Shown: positions 42,565-54,769, numbered from the stretch's first letter. The stretch is DNA of 64,000 nt from Adenophora triphylla var. japonica (GCA_022495995.1 JAFEMH010007465.1:1-64000); one strand, 5' to 3'. Notes: generated by a model from the sequence alone, not told the origin. Translations and numbers: made by a program.

Positions 42565-43844
42565 CATGACAGGAACAAAATGTTTTTAAAGAAATATGAA
42601 CATATTCAAGGTGGTAGTGTAACATATGGTGGTGGTGGCAAGAGTAATATAGTAGGAAAAGACATTCTTAATATACTTGGATTTCCTGCTTTGAAAAATG
42701 TTTTGCATGTTGATGGACTTGTAACTAATTTAATTAGTATTAGCCAACTTTTTGATGACAATCTTGAAGTGAAATTCAATAAGAACACTTGTGAAGTTTT
42801 TGATTGTACCAATAACTGTGTTATGCAGGTACTAGGTCAAGTAATAACTATTATCTTGTTGAGGATAAACAAGTGTGTCATTCTGTGAGAGTTGATGATG
42901 CTACCTTGTGGCATCGAAAGTTGGGACATGTCCAAGTAACATTGTGAAACTTCTTAAGGTAGAACCTATAAGTGGTATTCCTAACCTGGACATAAGTAAG
43001 AAAATCATATGTGAAGATTGTCTCAAAGGTAAACAGACACGTGTTGCCCATAGTGCTACCTAACATCATGAGGAGTACTCTTGAAACAATCCACTATTTT
43101 CAACTTTTACATATGGATTTAATGGGTCCAGTTGAGGTAGAAAGTTTAGGAGGTAAGAGATATTCTTTTGTCATAGTAGATGATTTTTCTAGATTCACTT
43201 GTGTGTGTTTTTTGAAAGAAAAATCAGGAACTTTTGAAAAGTTTAAGATCTTACATGCTAAAATAAAAAACAAGTTTTGTGCTCTTATCATTCGAATAAG
43301 GTCTGACCATAGAAAGGAGTTTGATAATTCCTTGTTTTCAACTTTTTGTGAATTAAAAGGAATTAAACATGAATTTTCGGCTCCTAAAACACCTCAATAA
43401 AATGGGGTGGCAGAAAGGAAAAATAGAACCTTGCTTGAAATGGTTCGTGTGATGTTGTTTTCAAAAAGGATTTTAAAAAGGTTTTGGGCTGAGGCCTTAA
43501 GCACGCGAATAAGGTCTGACCATAGAAAGGAGTTTGATAATTCCTTGTTTTCAACTTTTTGTGAATTAAAAGGAATTAAACATGAATTTTCGGCTCCTAA
43601 AACACCTCAATAAAATGGGGTGGCAGAAAGGAAAAATAGAACCTTGCTTGAAATGGCTCGTGTGATGTTGTTTTCAAAAAGGATTTCAAAAAGGTTTTGG
43701 GCTGAGGCCTTAAGCACGGCTTGTCACACGGCCAACAGTGTTTTTCTAAGACCCGGTACTACAATGACACCATATGAAATTTTGAATGGTAGAATACCAA
43801 AAGTTCATTATTTTCTATATTTGGGTGTGTTTGTTTTGTTCTAA
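42565..43844 (+). pseudogene. Element A protease and integrase, with internal duplication
   Basis: The protease part (about 42530-42840) lacks a clear D-S/T-G site: SWYFEWLFT ends in a stop. The pre-integrase region is at 42887-43060. Integrase has D in LLHMDLMGPV and a second Asp in RSDHRKEFDN; the Glu is in NGVAERKNR, right after an in-frame TAA (TPQ-stop-NG). The stretch 43293-43505 is tandemly repeated at 43506-43718, so the second Asp, the stop and the Glu occur twice. Confidence 0.85.
43293..43718 (+). repeat. 213-bp tandem duplication within integrase
   Basis: Copies at 43293-43505 and 43506-43718 differ at two bases only (GGTTCG against GGCTCG, ATTTTAA against ATTTCAA). The length is a multiple of three. 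Both carry the same TAA stop, so the stop is older than the duplication. Confidence 0.95.
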
Positions 43845-44424
43845 ATGATCGGGATTTCTTAGCGAAGTTTGACTCTAAAAGTGATAATGCAATATTTCTT
43901 GGGTATGCTCAGAATAGTCGAGCATTTAGGGTTTATAACCTTAGGTTAAAAACCATTCAAGAATCATTTAACGTTGTTTTTGATGACTTAACAAGTGTTA
44001 CAAGTGATGGAGTGCGGGAATCTCCATTAATATTGCTGGAAGAGATAGAGGAACAAAGTAAAGCAAGTGATACCATGGGTGCTGACCAGAGTGTTGCCAC
44101 TGAAGGGATAGCATCTCGTGTATCACTCAAGCTACCCAAAGAATCGAAAATGACGAACAGTCTGATGATGATGCTGATGTGCATGGAGATTTAAGAAGAG
44201 ATCCACCAGCTAGGATCAGAAGAAATCATCCTTCTTCTCAGATTATTGGAGAAGCAGATGAAGGGGTACGAACAAGGAACAAAGAGCCTATTAGTTACCG
44301 TGAAATGGTGAGGTATGTGTGCATGTCCACCACATACCATAAGGTAAAATATTCTTGTTTTGTTTCCACTTTAGAACCCAAGAATGTTTCAGAAGCTTTA
44401 AAAGATAATTTTTGAATACAATCC

Positions 44425-45898
44425 ATGCAAGAGGAACTTGAAAAATTTGCTCGTAATGAAGTTTGGTTTTTAGTACCACGTCTCATTAACACTAATATAA
44501 TTGGTACAAAATGGATTTTCAAAAATAAATCGGATGAGCAAGGAAATATTGTTTGAATCAACGCACGTCTCGTGGCTCAAGGTTATACACAAATAGAAGG
44601 TGTTGACTTTGATGAAACCTTTGCTCCCGTAGTTAGAATATAATCTATAAGACTCCTCTTGGCAATAGCATGTTATCTAAAAATCACCTTGTTTCGAATG
44701 GATGTTAAAGTTGCCTTTTTAAATGGTTATTTAAATGAAGAAATTTATGTTGAACAACCAAAAGGTTTTGAAGATCCTCATAAATCAAACCACGTATATA
44801 GACTTGATAAAGCCTTATATGGCTTGAAACAAGATCCACATGCGTGGTATGGTTGCTTAACCTCTTTCTTACTGGAATATGGTTTTACAAAAGGTGAAGC
44901 GGATATGACTTTATTCATTCTAAGGCATGTAAAAGAAATAGTCATTGTTTAAATATATGTTGATGACATAGTCTATGGCTCTACGTCTCAAACTTGTCTA
45001 AGAGATTTTGTAGAGGCTATGACGTCAACATTTGAAATGAGCATGATTGGTGAGTTAACATTCTTATTAGGCTTGCAGGTGAAACAATCAAGTGAAGGAA
45101 TATTCATTTCACAAAGCAAGTATGCAAAAAACTTGGTGAAACAGTTTGGGTTGGAGGGGGCAAATCGCTCTAAGATTCCTATGTGTTCATCTCTTAAACT
45201 TGGTAGAGACCAAGTAGGTGAGGATGTTGATCCTACTTTATATTATTCCATGATAGGTAGCCTTCTCTATCTCACTTCTAGTCCTCCTCATATCATGTTT
45301 AGTGTGTGCATTTGTGCACGTTATTAAGCCAATCCTAAAGTATCCCACCTTAATTCTGTCAAAAAAAATAATTAAATATATTTCTGGAACAAGCGAATTA
45401 GGAATTCGGTTTAGTAAGGATACTAACACCAATTTGGTAGGCTTTAGCGACTCGGATTGGGCGGGGGATATGGATGATAGGAAAAGTACTAGTGGGGGTT
45501 GTTTTTACTTGGGTAACAATTTAGTATCATGGTATAGTCGTAAACAAAAATGTGTCTCTCTTTCCACGGCTAAATCTGAGTATGTTGCAGCTGGTAGTTG
45601 TTGCTCACAACTTATTTGGCTAAAACATATGCTAGATAATTATGGCCTTGAGAGTAATTCTTTGACTATGTACTGTGATAACTTGAGTGCTATCAACATT
45701 TCAAAAAACCCTGTTCAGCATTCCCGTACTAAGCACATAAATATACGTCATCATTTTCTTAGAGATATAGTAGATAAAGGCCTAATTCACATTGATCATA
45801 TTGATACTAAGTATCAATTGACTCACATCTTTACAAAGGTCTTAGACCACGAGAGATTTTCTAGTTTGAAAAGATCTCTTGGTCTTTGTAATCTCTGA
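44425..45898 (+). pseudogene. Element A RT and RNase H
   Basis: RT pieces: IIGTKWIFKNKSDEQGNIV, then a stop, ARLVAQGYTQIEGVDFDETF, RMDVKVAFLNGYLNEEIYVE and the catalytic IYVDDIVYG just after another stop. RNase H (45302-45898) is open: VGFSDSDWAGDMDDRKSTSG, AKSEYVAAGS and YCDNLSAI give its active-site residues, and it ends RSLGLCNL. At least four in-frame stops interrupt RT. Confidence 0.9.
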
Positions 45899-47035
45899 GT
45901 CTCTTTGGCAGTGCTACCAAATGTGATGTTATCACTTAAGATACCACTTGTATATTTAGTGTTGTTTTTCTTCTGTTTATTTAAAAAAAATGATTTTATA
46001 TTCTTTTAATCTAGTTAGTTTAGTTCTGACTGTGGCACATGCTGACCTTTCTGTTATGGTAGGTTATCACTTAGGTTAACATGTCTGATATCATTCCCCT
46101 TTGTATGATTATAGTGACAAAGTCACTAATCACTCTTTGTGATAAATGAAAAAGGCAAAGAGGCTATTTTTTCCTTCCATACTATTCTCTCGAGCTCGGG
46201 GCACGGTGTTCGCTGCGACGATGTACTCTTGCCAATGAGAATGTATGAGGTGATTTATGCTTAGTATTAGGGACATGAAGCTCGCTACTACAGTGTACCC
46301 TACTTGAAAGTCATAAATCAATATATCTCTACACTTGAAATAAAACTCGGAGCAGGGAGCTCATTACTACGATGCTTCCTTATTTAAAGGAGTGTAATGA
46401 AATTTTATAACTAGCAATGCCTCATATATATATATATTGGTATACCTCAAGTGCTTGAAAATAGCTAAGCTTGTTATGCCTCAAGTGCTTGAAAATGACT
46501 AAGCTTGTTATGCCTCAAGTGCTTGAAAATGAATATATTTGTCAAGGGGTTTTATATCTCATATGTTATCCTAGGTATTACCATCATTGCCCTTACACAT
46601 TAGCGTGTGCTATATTAGTTTTTATTTCTTATTTTTCGAAATTTGTTGATTAAATTTTTAAAATCTGAAAGTCTTGTTTAAAGAGTTTACGATTTTGAAA
46701 ACGTCTTCAACAAGTTTCCTTTCTTTTTGGGTAAACTTCGTTAAAATAATAAATCCCTATAAATGTTAATTTTTTTTTTGGATTAGCTTATTTTATTTTG
46801 TTTACTTATTTTTTGTTTCGTTTAAAATTTGATAAAAAAATAAAATGAAAAAATTAAAAATTAAAAAAAAAATTAAAAATTTAATGGCCGGATGGCTGTT
46901 TCTTGGTTGTTGGGATTAAATAGGTTGAGTGGTTAAGTTTAAATATGAGAGCTAAATTGTAGTGGTTGTTAAGAGATTTGAGGGTTTAAGTTATCAACTA
47001 GACTAGGGTTTAAGGGGTCAAATCAATTTAAATCC
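45899..47035 (+). other. Element A spacer between pol and ORF3
   Basis: No gene. GTTATCACTT-like words recur at 45920-46080. A 35-base unit, CTCAAGTGCTTGAAAATG with AGCTAAGCTTGTTATGC, is repeated two and a half times at 46445-46530. The blocks at 46190-46290 and 46330-46385 share GGAGCTC-type words. From 46720 to 46890 the sequence is a low-complexity A/T run. Confidence 0.5.
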
Positions 47036-47725
47036 TTGTTCCCTATCCATAACTTCCTCTCTTATCTCCCTATTTTCTCTCCAGTTTCTCTTATCTCTGT
47101 CAACCATCTCTCTCTCTCTCTCCTTCACTCTATTTTACTCCCTCTAGCGTCCTTCTTTGTCTCTCCCAACCTAGGTCAAAATCCATTTCCAAAATTCCCA
47201 AAAACCTCCATGGCTTCTCCGTCCAAAACAACCATCGAACCTACCGAACCCATGGACATTTCACCAAGCATTGCACCAAGTGCTACTTCACGTGTTGCCA
47301 TGGAAACCTCTCCCATGATAATACTTGCTTCTTCTCCTCCCATTATGACCATTGTTGCCGCGCGTGCCCCTGTTTCTTCTATGGCTCAAAATGTTCCAAA
47401 GGTCACTCTCATTCCGGCTGAAACCAAAGAAAAGAGAAAGAGGAAAGCTCCCTCCGCTCAATTGACATCTCAAGTTGCAAAAAGGAGGTCATTCAACAGA
47501 ATTAGATCGATCAGGTCCAAGTCCACCTCTAATACCTCTTCAGATCCTGTGGAATTGTCAGAAAGTTCCTTGGAATTGTCATCTGCTCATGTAAGTGATG
47601 AAAATTTTGATGTCAACAAGGAGAAAGAACAGTCTGAAGACTCTTTTGATGCTTGGGTTGATGCTGAGGAAGAAGAAACATTGGCTGAATTTCAAAAGAA
47701 AAAGGCTAAAAAGGCAAAGGTTTAG
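47036..47725 (+). pseudogene. Element A third ORF (SIRE-like ORF3), truncated
   Basis: The real start is probably ATG 47210 (MASPSKTTIEPTEPMDISPS), because the codons before it lie in CT-rich leader. The protein is rich in S, T and P, has a basic stretch KEKRKRKAPSAQLTSQVAKR and an acidic end, and stops at 47725. Past it, in another frame, 47740-47940 continues a similar S- and D-rich text up to about KPFLTLEFYKKEIMEFW, where homology is cut by different sequence. Third ORFs of SIRE elements are called env-like, but I see no signal peptide or membrane segment here. Confidence 0.5.
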
Positions 47726-47941
47726 CAAGTGATACCAAGAGTGCTACCAAGGGCAAGATATCATCTAAGATAACACCTGCCCCTTCTAATACTCATTCCA
47801 AGTCTTTTAAGATTATTCCTAGTGATCATGATATCTCTAATGATGAGTTTTTCCAGAATGAGGATGATAGTGCCTTTCCCAAACCATTTCTTACTTTAGA
47901 GTTTTACAAAAAGGAAATTATGGAATTTTGGCTAAGTAACT

Positions 47942-49045
47942 TGATAAATGGCTATTTTATAGTCATTTATAGCTTTGTATTTATATCATTTAGTTAGATT
48001 TCATTGCTATTTAGTTATGTTTTTAGCTTCTTTTATTATATATGGGATTTTATGCTTTTTGGTATGTTTTAGAATTTATACAGGTTTTTATGTCAATTCT
48101 TGGAATAAATGAAGCTTGGAAAATCTAAGGGACCAAAGCTAAGGAAGGGACAACTTCAAAATGATCATCCAGGCCAAAAATCAGCTAGAGCGACCGTGCT
48201 CTATAAAGTGGAGTGGCCGTGCAAATCCTCCTGTCAAGCCAAAATGGCCCAAATCAATGGAGCGGCCGAGTCTTCAAACCTAGAGCGGCCGAGCAAATCA
48301 GGTCAGAGCGGCCGCGCAGCAATTTCTGGAGCGCCCGTGCAGACTGGCCAATTCAAAATGGATTTTAGAGCCAAGGCTTGCACGGTCGTGCAAGTCATAA
48401 CACACGGCCGTGCACTTACTGTTACCGGGCTGAAAAGGCACCTTTTGAAGACAACTTTTTGAAGGATTGCATCCCTAGCTTAGATTGCCTATTTAAAGGC
48501 TCTTTTGTATCAATTTTAAGGATCTGATTTTGAGAGAAATTATCGTATGATACATAGCAAAAACTCTCTAGCAATTATTACTTCAAAATAGTATTGGAGC
48601 AATAAAATATCGAAGTTATTCACAACCTTTTTCTTCATCTAAGCATAAGTCTTCTATTCCTATCTTTTATTTTTACTTCTTTATGTTTGTTTTTAAGTAT
48701 GGATAGTGAGTAATCTCCCTAATTTTTGGGGTTGGAAACTCAAAACGTCTTTGTTTATCATCTTTTTCAAAGTCATGTCATCTTCTCTTCATCTTAACAA
48801 TTATCTTTATATTAAACTCAAAATGAATTACATTTTGTAGACATCCAATTTGTATGATTCTAGTTAATCGAGAGAAGTACCGAGCGAAGAATCTCAATTA
48901 ACGGAACCATATAAAGGAACTAGGTTTCATTGATCACGAGAGTAGTTCAATGGCCTGTTGGGTATGCATAGTTTAACCCTCCTAGCTTTAGCTTAGATTT
49001 GATTGATACCATAACCACATCTCTATTTTCTGGACTTTAGGCCCT
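47942..49045 (+). repeat. LTR-like block with GAGCGGCCGNGCA motifs
   Basis: It starts TGATAAATGGC where the ORF3 sequence of A breaks off. Between 48188 and 48415 eight copies of a GAGCGGCCGNGCA-type palindrome occur, followed after 70 bases by a TATA-like TATTTAAAGG (48490-48499) and T-rich leader-like sequence. This looks like a solo LTR or a truncated element, but I find no target duplication and the right border is uncertain. Confidence 0.45.
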
Positions 49046-50446
49046 TATGTAATGAAGCTTAGACTTCAGTTTTTTTTAGTAAAAGTCCATTTTATAGAAT
49101 AGGTTTATTTAGGCTTGAAGACTGGCACAAGACTCATTGGACATGAGGTTTCAGTTCAAAGAAGTTTCAAATCGCGCTTAAGAAACCGCATCAGCAAACC
49201 GCGTGTGGAATTCTTACCTTGAAACCACCCTTTGACAATTTCAGTGAAACCGCAATAGTGAACCACACTAGAAAACTGCAATGCAGTTCCAATTTTAGAC
49301 CGCACTAGAAAACCTCACCGGTGAAACCGCACTGCCTAAACCGCATCATCACCAGACCGCATCCAATGATTGAAGACTTAAATATGGACCACTTATGACT
49401 GTAGGAATCCACGTCAGCAATATCAAAAGTCAACCACCAAATCTTGTCACGTGACTAAGTGTCTGTCAGGATCTGCAAGGATCTTGAAAACGTGAAAGAT
49501 GTCCTTCATACCTTATTTGCAGCTGATGTCTGATCAGCTTTATCCACAACTGCTGTACCAAAGGACAAAAGTGGATTTGTGGACCAATCAGATTGCACCA
49601 GTACAGTACTTCAACAGCTGCATCACAACGGCTACTTTCTTGGTGCTTGGGTATAAATACCCCTAATCTTCAACATTTGAAGATTGCTTGAGAAATTAAT
49701 TGTCTGTGAGTTCAAAGAAGATTGAAGCTCTGCCCAGAAAATTTGCAACCCTTTGAATCTTCATCTTCTTCCTTCAAGAAATATTTCTAGCCCAGAAATC
49801 AAGCCTTTATCACTCAAGAATCATTGTGCTCTATATCATATAGATTCAAAGAGCCTTGATCTTGTTAAACACACACACACACACACACCTCACTTGATTA
49901 ATCACATAGATTATTCATTTGAGATACACTGGTTATAGTCTAGGATTTGATCTTCATAGAATAGATTTTAGATATGAGTATTACTCTTTATACTTTGTAA
50001 TCTCTCATACTCAATATAAAATCTAACTCTTAGAAAATCCAAGACTAACCATCTTGGTAGTGGAAGTAGATCATTTACGATTGAACCACTCCAAATATTG
50101 TGTTCTTCATTTCTGTATTTTACTTACTGTGCTTTACTGATTACTTTGTCTTTATCTGCTTGATCTTATTTTTAGTTATCCATTATTGTGAATTGTGTTT
50201 AAAGTTAATCTTGTCAAAACTTCACTTTTCAGTTTTATAAAACTGCACTAAAAACTGCACCTCTAAAACCGCATTGTAAATTATGATATTCCGTTGTGCA
50301 TTTTGCAATTAAACTTGTAGTTTCTTATACACTGCAAGCGGTTTTGTAAGTAAGAGGTTTAGTTTTCAAAAGAGGGCGAACATTTTGTAATAGCTATTTA
50401 CCCCCTCCCCCTCTAGTTATTTTTCACCCTTGTTTTTCACCCTTGT
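49046..50446 (+). repeat. Probable 5' LTR of element B
   Basis: Begins near TGTAATGAAGCTTAGACTTC and ends near the CCCCCTCCCCCTCTAGTTAT stretch seen near the ends of SIRE-type LTRs. A TATA box TATAAATAC lies at 49652-49660. AACCGC words are frequent at 49180-49370 and recur at about 50272. A (CA)n run is at 49869-49888. Both borders are approximate, because no primer site follows; different sequence starts near 50450. Confidence 0.5.
49652..49660 (+). promoter_or_regulatory. TATA box of the element B LTR
   Basis: TATAAATAC in a GC-richer context (GGG before, CCCC after), 280 bases downstream of the AACCGC cluster. Confidence 0.6.
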
Positions 50447-50449
50447 GTC

Positions 50450-51661
50450 CCTCTTATGAAGAGAGATATTTGCTTGGGCCCCTCGATGAATGATGTTGAT
50501 GAAATGTGTGACCACACTCAAGTTATTTGATAGAGATCAAATGCATTCGGATTATCAACATATTCGGAATAGAGAAAGCATTTAACAAGATGATTTGACC
50601 TAGACCATGACTCATGTTCAATTGAACATCGTGGACAAATGGATTGTGACATTTGATTATCAAGGAATCAAGCTTTGATATTATATTTAATTGGGTGGAC
50701 ATAATGATTTGCTAGAAGTTACTTATGTCTTGTAAGGTTGATGTTTCAACTCACTACCAACATAAAATATAATTTCTAAAGGGTCACACACAAAAGAACG
50801 GATTGAAAATGGCTAAAAAGGTGAATTTTGGGCTCAAGGTACGACTAGTCCCCTCTGGCACGACTCGTGCTTGAAGGGACGACTCGTGCCTTCTTGGCCC
50901 AAGTCGTGCCTTGTGAAGGAACGACAGAATCTGAGGCTGTACCATTGGGGATGACTCGTGCCCTGTGGTACAAGTCATGCTCACGACTCGTTCCCCGTTG
51001 ATTTAACAACCTGATTTGTTGGCATGGTTCGTAGTGCAATACGTTTTGCCATAAGGCACGACTCGTGCCCCTGGGGATGAGTCGTGCCAGTGGTCAAATT
51101 CTGATCCGTACACTATTCCTTTGCTGATTTGATTTTTGTCTTTGACAAGGTTTCTTTTCTAAAAGTTAGGGATTTATACTTAGTATAAATAGAAGACTTT
51201 GGTCAGCCAAAAACCACATGTAATTTTGGGGTTTATGAAACACTAAAATTGGGATCTAGATTAAGAATCAAAGATAAAACACTTTTAGCCATTGATTATT
51301 GAAAATCGTTTCAATAATCGGAGATCATCTAGCAATCAATCAAGAAGCATTCTTGGTCCGTTCAATTGTGGATTACCCATAGAGGGTGATAAGTTAATCA
51401 CCAAAAGCTTGAAGCCTTCCGTTCGTTAATTCATCACAAGATAAAAAACAAGGAGACGATCTAAAACTTCATCCGGGTTTTCGATATTCATTTTGACATT
51501 TGCTATTGGAGATCTATTTTGAATTAACAAATCGCATTCAAGGTATGTAAATTCTATCTCATATAAATTTCTAATCTCTTCATGCTAGACGGATCTTAGG
51601 GCTAGGGTTTTGTTGTTATTTCTAAGTTCTTCCGCTGCGCTTGTAACCCCAAAACCCAACA
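50450..51661 (+). repeat. LTR-like block with GGCACGACTCGTGCC palindromes
   Basis: From about 50838 to 51090 the palindrome GGCACGACTCGTGCC and close forms (ACGACTCGTGC, CAAGTCGTGCC) occur eight or more times. TATAAATAG lies at 51184-51192, and the block ends CCCAACA, a typical LTR end, directly joined to gag sequence of B. It is probably an LTR that inserted into the 5' end of B and lost its left part, or whose insertion deleted the start of gag. No target duplication is seen. Confidence 0.45.
51184..51192 (+). promoter_or_regulatory. TATA box in the LTR-like block
   Basis: TATAAATAG about 95 bases downstream of the palindrome cluster. Confidence 0.6.
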
Positions 51662-53735
51662 GTATCAACCCTTCAAAAGGTGATGTACTCCAAAACCGAC
51701 AAGCAGATGTGGGATGCCATAGAGAGCTACTTCGAAGGTGACGATCTCTGCAAAGAAAATAAAAGATATGATGTTGAAATATCCTACAACAACTTCAACA
51801 AAAAATCCAACGAAACTTTGCGCCAAACCTACGATCGCTACGTTGAGGTAATTAACGCTTGTAGATCTCTTGGCAAAACTTTAACTGATAAAGAAGTCAA
51901 TATGACTTTCTTAGCTGCTTTGGGTTCGAGATGGGTCAATAAAGCCACATCTCTTGAGGACTCTAAAGTTTTGAATACTTGGACGTTAAGTAACATGTAT
52001 GCAAATCTTAGAGTCTATGAGCTTAAATTAGATCATATTGAAGAGGTTGAAGGGAAAACCAAATCACTTTCCATGTCCGTAGTGGAACATGAGGAAAAAC
52101 CATCTACTTCAAACCAAACCACTGATTCTTCCATATCAACCGCATCACTCATCGAAATGGATGATGATGATTTTGCCATGTTTGTGAAAAGATTTCAAAA
52201 ATATAGAAAATCTTCAAAACCCTTCACAAAATCATTTTCAAAAGGCAAACCTCCAGCAACTTTTTCCAAGGCTGCTGATACAAAGAAAAAGAGTGATCTA
52301 GTTTGCTACAATTGTAGAAAACCTGGTCACTTTGCATCTGAGTGTCCACAACCTAGAGTCGAATACATGAAAAAGAAAACCTCTCCGCGAAATTTTCTCA
52401 TCACAAGGGAATGGTTGCTGAAGAGGAAGAGAACTCATAAGAGTTGGCAACATGGATTGAAACGGATTTTGATGAAGGAAGTGATGTTGAAACCGAAGGG
52501 TTAATCTCTGCTTAGTTGCAGATGCTTCTGATGATTCAGATTCTAAGTCAGTCCAGTCGCTGGAAATGGAAGAAGAAGAGGTTATTTCTACGAAAACCTC
52601 ATTTAGGGTTTCTAGCATGGATGATGACGTGCAACTTACTCCTAGTGTAAAAATTGGGAATAGTTCTTACTCACGTCCTATCTTTCCTTCCAAAAATGCT
52701 ACACCTTCAAAAATAATTCCAAATAAGAAAATTTTGAAAAAGGTGGTGGAAGAGGTTTCTCCCATGGAACATGAAAGGATGTTCAAGGAAGCTGAAATGA
52801 TGATCCATAAATTCCACAATGTTAAGAAAGCTTTAGCTTTAGCACATGATGAAATTTCTCAGTTTAAGACAGAAAAAACTGTAATGAGGTCTTAAATTTC
52901 TAATCTTAAAGATCAAATTAAAAGTATGTCTTCTCTTACTGATCAAAACCGCATCCTAGAAACTAAGGTTGCTGCACTTCAACTTGGGAACGATGATCTG
53001 GTTGCTCAAAACAATGATCTCCAGAAGATTATTGATGAGTGGACCAAATCACGTGTTACCTTGGATCAAATTTTAGAATCTCAAACGACCAGTGGTGTTA
53101 AAGAAGGTCTGGTATTTCAAACAGGTGAAAAGGAGAAGTGTGCATCCTGTTGTGAAAAGGATGAGGAATTTTTTAAACAAACTAAGGAAATTCCTAAGGA
53201 AAAGCATTCCATTTCTAAGGGTAAAGGATATGAACAAAAGGCTCAACTTAACTTCCATTATATCTACCCTAAGAAACAATTTGGGAAAAATTCTCAGATA
53301 AAAGAAAAAGAATCTGTGGTTAAAATCGCAGAGGAGGTTTCATATGCGACTGAGCGCACATCTACTTCAACCGAACCTGGTAAAGTATGTTGTGAAGCTA
53401 ACTGCACGGCTGACCGCCCTTTTCTTCGACCGCACCTCCTGCCTTCAAAAGCAAGAGGAGCATTCCTAGAAAAACCGCGGTCAAACCGCAAGTGCTCTTT
53501 ATGAAGGCTAAAACCGCAGTTCTCAAACCGCATGTTAATCCCAAAAAGAGTAAAGAGTTTGTAAAACCTCATGTTGCTCAAAGTTTTCATAAATATTCTG
53601 TGTGTGATGGTTTAGGTCACAAGGCTGCAGAATGCCTTTTGAGGTTCACACCCAATGCCAGGAAGAATAATCCTCTTTCTGTCAAACAGGTGTGGGTTGT
53701 CAAAAGGTGCTAACCTCAGGACCCAAAGAATAAAG
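51662..53735 (+). pseudogene. Element B gag, N-terminus missing
   Basis: Coding begins abruptly at the LTR-like junction with VSTLQKVMYSKTDKQMWDAI, which is well inside a copia gag. Frame to 52504 contains LRQTYDRYVEVINACRSLGK and knuckle CYNCRKPGHFASEC. After a shift, 52566-53504 is acidic and then coiled coil (LTDQNRILETKVAALQLGND), interrupted by a stop at 52895. Near 53600 a second knuckle reads YSVCDGLGHKAAEC, its first Cys replaced by Tyr. About 130 N-terminal residues are absent. Many codons here contain the AACCGC motif (see findings). Confidence 0.85.
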
Positions 53736-53789
53736 GGGACCTCGTTTTAAATGTTTATATTTCAGGTCCTCTGCTTAATGGTTGGTCAC

Positions 53790-54769
53790 TCCAAGGATAA
53801 AGAATGGTATCTTGACAGTGGCTGCTCAAGACATATGACTGGAGATAGTTAATTACTCGAAGATGTCATTGAAGCAAGTGGTCCATCTGTAATCTTTGGT
53901 GAAAACAACAAAGGCAAGACCATTGGATATGGTATGATAAGGAAAGGAAACCTAACCATTAATAAGGTTTCTCTTGTTGAAGGACTCAAGCACAACCTCC
54001 TTTCAATTTCTCAATTCTGCGATAAAGGAATGCATTGCAACTTCACTTCCTCAAATTGCTTTATCAAAGATAGCATTACTCACAGGGATTCGTAAGAGTA
54101 ATATTTACATTATCGATTTAAATTCTGCATGTAGTATTACTAATCTCTATTTTGTAGCTAAACATGTGAGCAAAAATAGTTGGCTATGGCACAAGAGGTT
54201 AAGCCACTTGAACTTCAAGTATCTAGCAAAGATTGGTAGGGAATACCTCGTTCGTGGTTTACCCAAAGTGGCTGACCACCATCCAGAGAAATGCAGTGCA
54301 TGTCAACTTGGTAAACAAACCGCATCGTCTTTTCACCGGCAAGACCGCGCCCTCAACTGCAAGATGTTTACAACTTCTCCACATTGATTTGTTTGGACCC
54401 GTCACCACTGCCAGCATTGGAGGAAATAGATATACTTTAGTAGTGGTGGATGATTATTCAAGATATATGTGGGTTGAGATGATGATCACAAAGGATGATT
54501 GCTATGAAATTCTAACCTCACTCTTTAGGCGGCTCCAAACCCAAAAAGAAGACGACATCGTTAGTGTAAGGTCTGACAATGGAACAGAATTCAAAAACAA
54601 CGGTGTTGCTCAGTATTGTGATGACCATGGGATTGATCACAATTTTTCTACTGTTGGTGTTCCACAACAAAATGGGGTTGTGAAAAGAAAGAACAGGATG
54701 TTGATTGAGGCCAGAAAGACAATGATTTCAGAGCCAAGCTTCCTCAGTATTTTTGGGCTGAACCCCTAA
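53790..54769 (+). pseudogene. Element B protease and integrase
   Basis: The protease active site is EWYLDSGCSRHMTG near 53800, followed by an in-frame TAA. The pre-integrase region is SWLWHKRLSHLNFKYLAKIG (54178-54237). Integrase, in the frame 54233-54769, has D in LLHIDLFGPV, D in VRSDNGTEFKNN, but the usual catalytic Glu position reads NGVVKRKNR, with Lys. The frame breaks at 54769. Protease and integrase overlap in two frames around 54340, so a shift lies there. Confidence 0.88.

Larger units (their letters stand above)
39590..47940 (+). mobile_element. Copia element A, SIRE-like, 3' end not found
   Basis: Order: LTR, initiator-Met primer site, gag, a coiled-coil region, protease, integrase, RT, RNase H, and a third ORF at 47036-47725. 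A long coiled-coil gag and a third ORF after pol are typical of the SIRE (Maximus) group. The frame has many stops and shifts, so the copy is old. Sequence related to its 5' LTR does not reappear before 64000. Its 3' end is either deleted or lies beyond the nested elements to the right. Confidence 0.85.

Noticed and set aside
47942..49045. Treating this block as the 3' LTR of element A
   Set aside because: It shares no sequence with the A LTR at 39590-40575, and it interrupts the ORF3 text of A.
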